A stretch of DNA of 64,000 nt from positions 22,124 through 86,123 of the forward strand of contig CAIXBQ010000131.1 of NCBI GenBank assembly GCA_903917705.1, given 5' to 3'. The notes beneath the pieces were generated by a model. That model had not been told where the DNA came from. It did no database searches and was given only the letters and a program-made list of their open reading frames with translations. Of the stretch, positions 62,209-64,000 are shown in pieces. Numbering within the stretch: position 1 is the first letter of the stretch; every line of letters starts with the position of its first letter. Position numbers and translations under genes: made by a program. The DNA comes from an uncultured Verrucomicrobia subdivision 3 bacterium (GTDB lineage Bacteria > Verrucomicrobiota > Verrucomicrobiia > Limisphaerales > UBA11358).

Positions 62209-63234
62209 TCAGAGCTGCAGCTTCAGCAGGCCGACTTCGAGGGTGAGCGCCTCCTGCACGTTGGTGTGGAGGAGCCTCTGGGTTTGTTCGAGCACCGACA
62301 AATTTTCTTGTGCTTGGCGGGTGGTGAGGCGCTTGCCCACTTCATCGGCCCCGGCGATTTGGGGCAGATGCAGCAGTTCCTCGCCGGCGGCAAGGGTGAA
62401 AAGCCAGACATCGCGCAGCCACCATTGCAAGAGCAGTAAAACCTCAGCGCGTTGGCGGCGGTATTCAGCCTCGACTCCGGCCTTCAATTCCTCCTCCCAT
62501 TTTTCGCGCAGGTCTTTTTCCGCGTCGCCATATTTTTCCAGCGGCGACCGTGCGGTCAGGGTTTCTTCCGTGCGGGCGCGGAGGGTGTTGAGGTATTGCA
62601 GCAGCGAATCGAGCAGGCGATAGCGGCCGAACAGGCTTTTTTGCCCGGCGGCGGCGGCGGAACTGAATTGTTGCAGCCAGATCGATTGTTCGGCGGAAAG
62701 CCGGCTCGCGGATTCGGCGGAAAAGTTCAGGCGCAGGCAGCGCGACAAGATGGTTTCCAAAATGCGCGACGGTTCGGTGGAGAGCAGGATCAAAATGGAT
62801 TTTGGCGGCGGCTCTTCGAGCGTTTTCAGAAAGGCGTTGGCTGCCTGCGCATTGAGCCGGTCGGCCCCGGCGATGACCGCGATTTTGTAGCCTGCCTCAG
62901 TGGGCTTGAGCTGGATTTCACGCATGAGTTCGCGCGTCTGGTCAACGGAAATGATGCGGGATTTGGATTCCGGCCGCACCCAATGGAGGTCGGCGTGGTT
63001 TTCGTGCTCGATTTTCTGGCAGTTCAAACAGGTGTCGCAGCAGTCGGTGGCGATACCGGTGGTTTTGACGGGATGCAGGCAGTTGAGCGTTTTCGCCAGA
63101 GTGCGGGCAAGGGTTTCGAGTTCCTCTAGCCGCTGACCGGTGAACAAATAGGCATGGCCGAGGCGCCCGCGTGTCAGCGACCGCTGCAAAAGCTGGACCC
63201 CCCGGGATTGATCCGGAAATTCTTTGAAAGCCAT
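62209..63234 (-). CDS. holB: DNA polymerase III delta-prime subunit
   Basis: 341 residues from the ATG at 63234; upstream codons to 63342 are open but not family-like. The clamp-loader ATPase-like N-domain has RGVQLLQRSLTRGRLGHAYLF, a Cys-rich zinc-binding segment (CCDTCLNCQ), ISVDQTRELMREIQLKP, KIAVIAGADRLNAQAANAFL, KTLEEPPPKSILILLS and SRCLRLNF (SRC motif). It opens and loads the beta clamp with other clamp-loader subunits. The Walker A region is weak, as in other delta-prime proteins. Confidence 0.88.
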   Translation of the reverse strand: MAFKEFPDQSRGVQLLQRSLTRGRLGHAYLFTGQRLEELETLARTLAKTLNCLHPVKTTGIATDCCDTCLNCQKIEHENHADLHWVRPESKSRIISVDQTRELMREIQLKPTEAGYKIAVIAGADRLNAQAANAFLKTLEEPPPKSILILLSTEPSRILETILSRCLRLNFSAESASRLSAEQSIWLQQFSSAAAAGQKSLFGRYRLLDSLLQYLNTLRARTEETLTARSPLEKYGDAEKDLREKWEEELKAGVEAEYRRQRAEVLLLLQWWLRDVWLFTLAAGEELLHLPQIAGADEVGKRLTTRQAQENLSVLEQTQRLLHTNVQEALTLEVGLLKLQL

Positions 63235-64000
63235 GTGTTCGGATGATGTTTTTGTCAGAACTCGTATATGCCGGGCGGCCGACGGTTTTTCAATTGCGGA
63301 CGATTTGATTGCCCGGCGAACAAGGTTTCGACCTCGTTTCACACGTCAATCAAAGCAAACAACGGAATATTCCGGTTGTAAAGTTCTAAAAGGCTTTTGA
63401 ATCTTCCGGGCGTGGTGAAATTGCGGCGGCTGAATGGCTGGGGGTGGTCGAATACTGCGCGAGGCTATGCCGGGCAAACGCCCCGCTGATGGCTTTCGCA
63501 ATCCGTGGTTTGGGAGTGATGAATTAAAATGGCAAATCCGCGCTGGCAAAGTTGCCGCAAAGCCTGTGCGCCATTCCTGCGCCCGCCGCCCCGGCAAGTT
63601 AAAGGACGGACATGAGTTGAAAAACGCACGCAATAATCTCATTGTTCTATTATGTTAAATGGAAATCTATTCATCCGGATATAAATATATAAGATAACGC
63701 CACCCCAAAAAGTATAAGTGGACTGTAACCATTGATGTTTGCTATCGTCTTAACAGTTCGTATGAAAACTTGCATGAACATATCAGCCAGGATTTGGCCG
63801 ACGCTGTCGGTCGCGAAAGCGACCCGTCAGACCCGGTTAAGCCAAGGTTGTGTGTTTAGCCTTAGAGTGCGTCTGAATAATCCATTTTTTGGAAAGTTGT
63901 TTGGCTTCGGGTGGTCTGGTGGATGGTGAGTGAAAGAAAAGTCAAGAATGGGTTGACATCCGGCATGGGTTGAGGCGGCTCATTTTAAGCGCAGCTTCAG
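63235..64000. other. 766-bp terminal region with no supported gene
   Basis: Short open frames exist on both strands, none with family features. The last 50 bases include TTGACA (63953-63958) but no good -10. The right end is the window edge, so a downstream gene may start just beyond it. Confidence 0.4.

Noticed and set aside
63732..63929. A 65-residue ORF near the right end
   Set aside because: No family features, no good start context, and composition is not codon-like; left as non-coding.

Overview
This window looks like chromosomal DNA from a Gram-negative, GC-rich bacterium, most likely a member of the Verrucomicrobiota (Pedosphaera/Limisphaerales-like). That placement is inference. It rests on the outer-membrane export genes, the subtilase-like exported protein ending in an FFRL-type tail domain common in verrucomicrobial secreted proteins, short intergenic tandem repeats, and a thioredoxin / Pro-Ala-rich protein / GspF-like cluster. 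No rRNA, tRNA, transposase, integrase or CRISPR array was found.

Positions 1-29200 are a large surface-polysaccharide locus in alternating strand blocks. It holds thirteen glycosyltransferases (five GT2, four GT4, two GT9, two multi-pass GT39-like), three small-molecule methyltransferases and one FkbM-like protein, a Wzx-type flippase, an O-antigen polymerase/ligase-like protein, an OafA-type acyltransferase and a NUDIX hydrolase. Inside it, 19672-24669 is a tightly overlapping operon: FkbH-like glyceryl-loading protein, acyl carrier protein, SGNH/DltD-like protein, an unlisted 43-residue single-pass microprotein ending in Tyr-x-x-Phe, an MBOAT acyltransferase, and a methylmalonyl-CoA-epimerase-like VOC protein. 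The layout parallels the Dlt D-alanylation system (carrier, MBOAT DltB, SGNH-like DltD, microprotein DltX), but the activating enzyme is FkbH-like instead of DltA. It is the most interesting system in the window: a candidate pathway that esterifies an exported polysaccharide with a three-carbon hydroxyacyl group.

Positions 29201-31200 are accessory: a 42-bp tandem array, an unknown protein with a Pro/Thr tail, two perfect hairpins, and a low-GC small membrane ORF flanked by a 10-bp inverted repeat. Positions 31205-38532 carry housekeeping genes (rsmA, a class III aminotransferase with a heptanucleotide repeat inside it, queE, thiD, polX) and a degenerate subtilase. Positions 38744-43425 encode polysaccharide export: a beta-barrel protein, a Wzz/BY-kinase fusion, a Wza-like lipoprotein and a membrane-anchored FHA protein, with an intrinsic terminator after the barrel gene.

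From 43781 to 54457 come purH, a divergent TolC / HlyD-ABC export system, and an osmoregulated periplasmic glucan operon (opgG, an unknown membrane protein, opgH). From 54519 to 63234 all genes are on the minus strand: a class V aminotransferase, a GspF-like protein, trxA, a Pro/Ala-rich protein, a frameshifted RRM RNA-binding protein, accC, accB behind a strong sigma70-like promoter, then aroQ, a second O-antigen ligase-like gene and holB. The last 766 bases hold no gene I can support.
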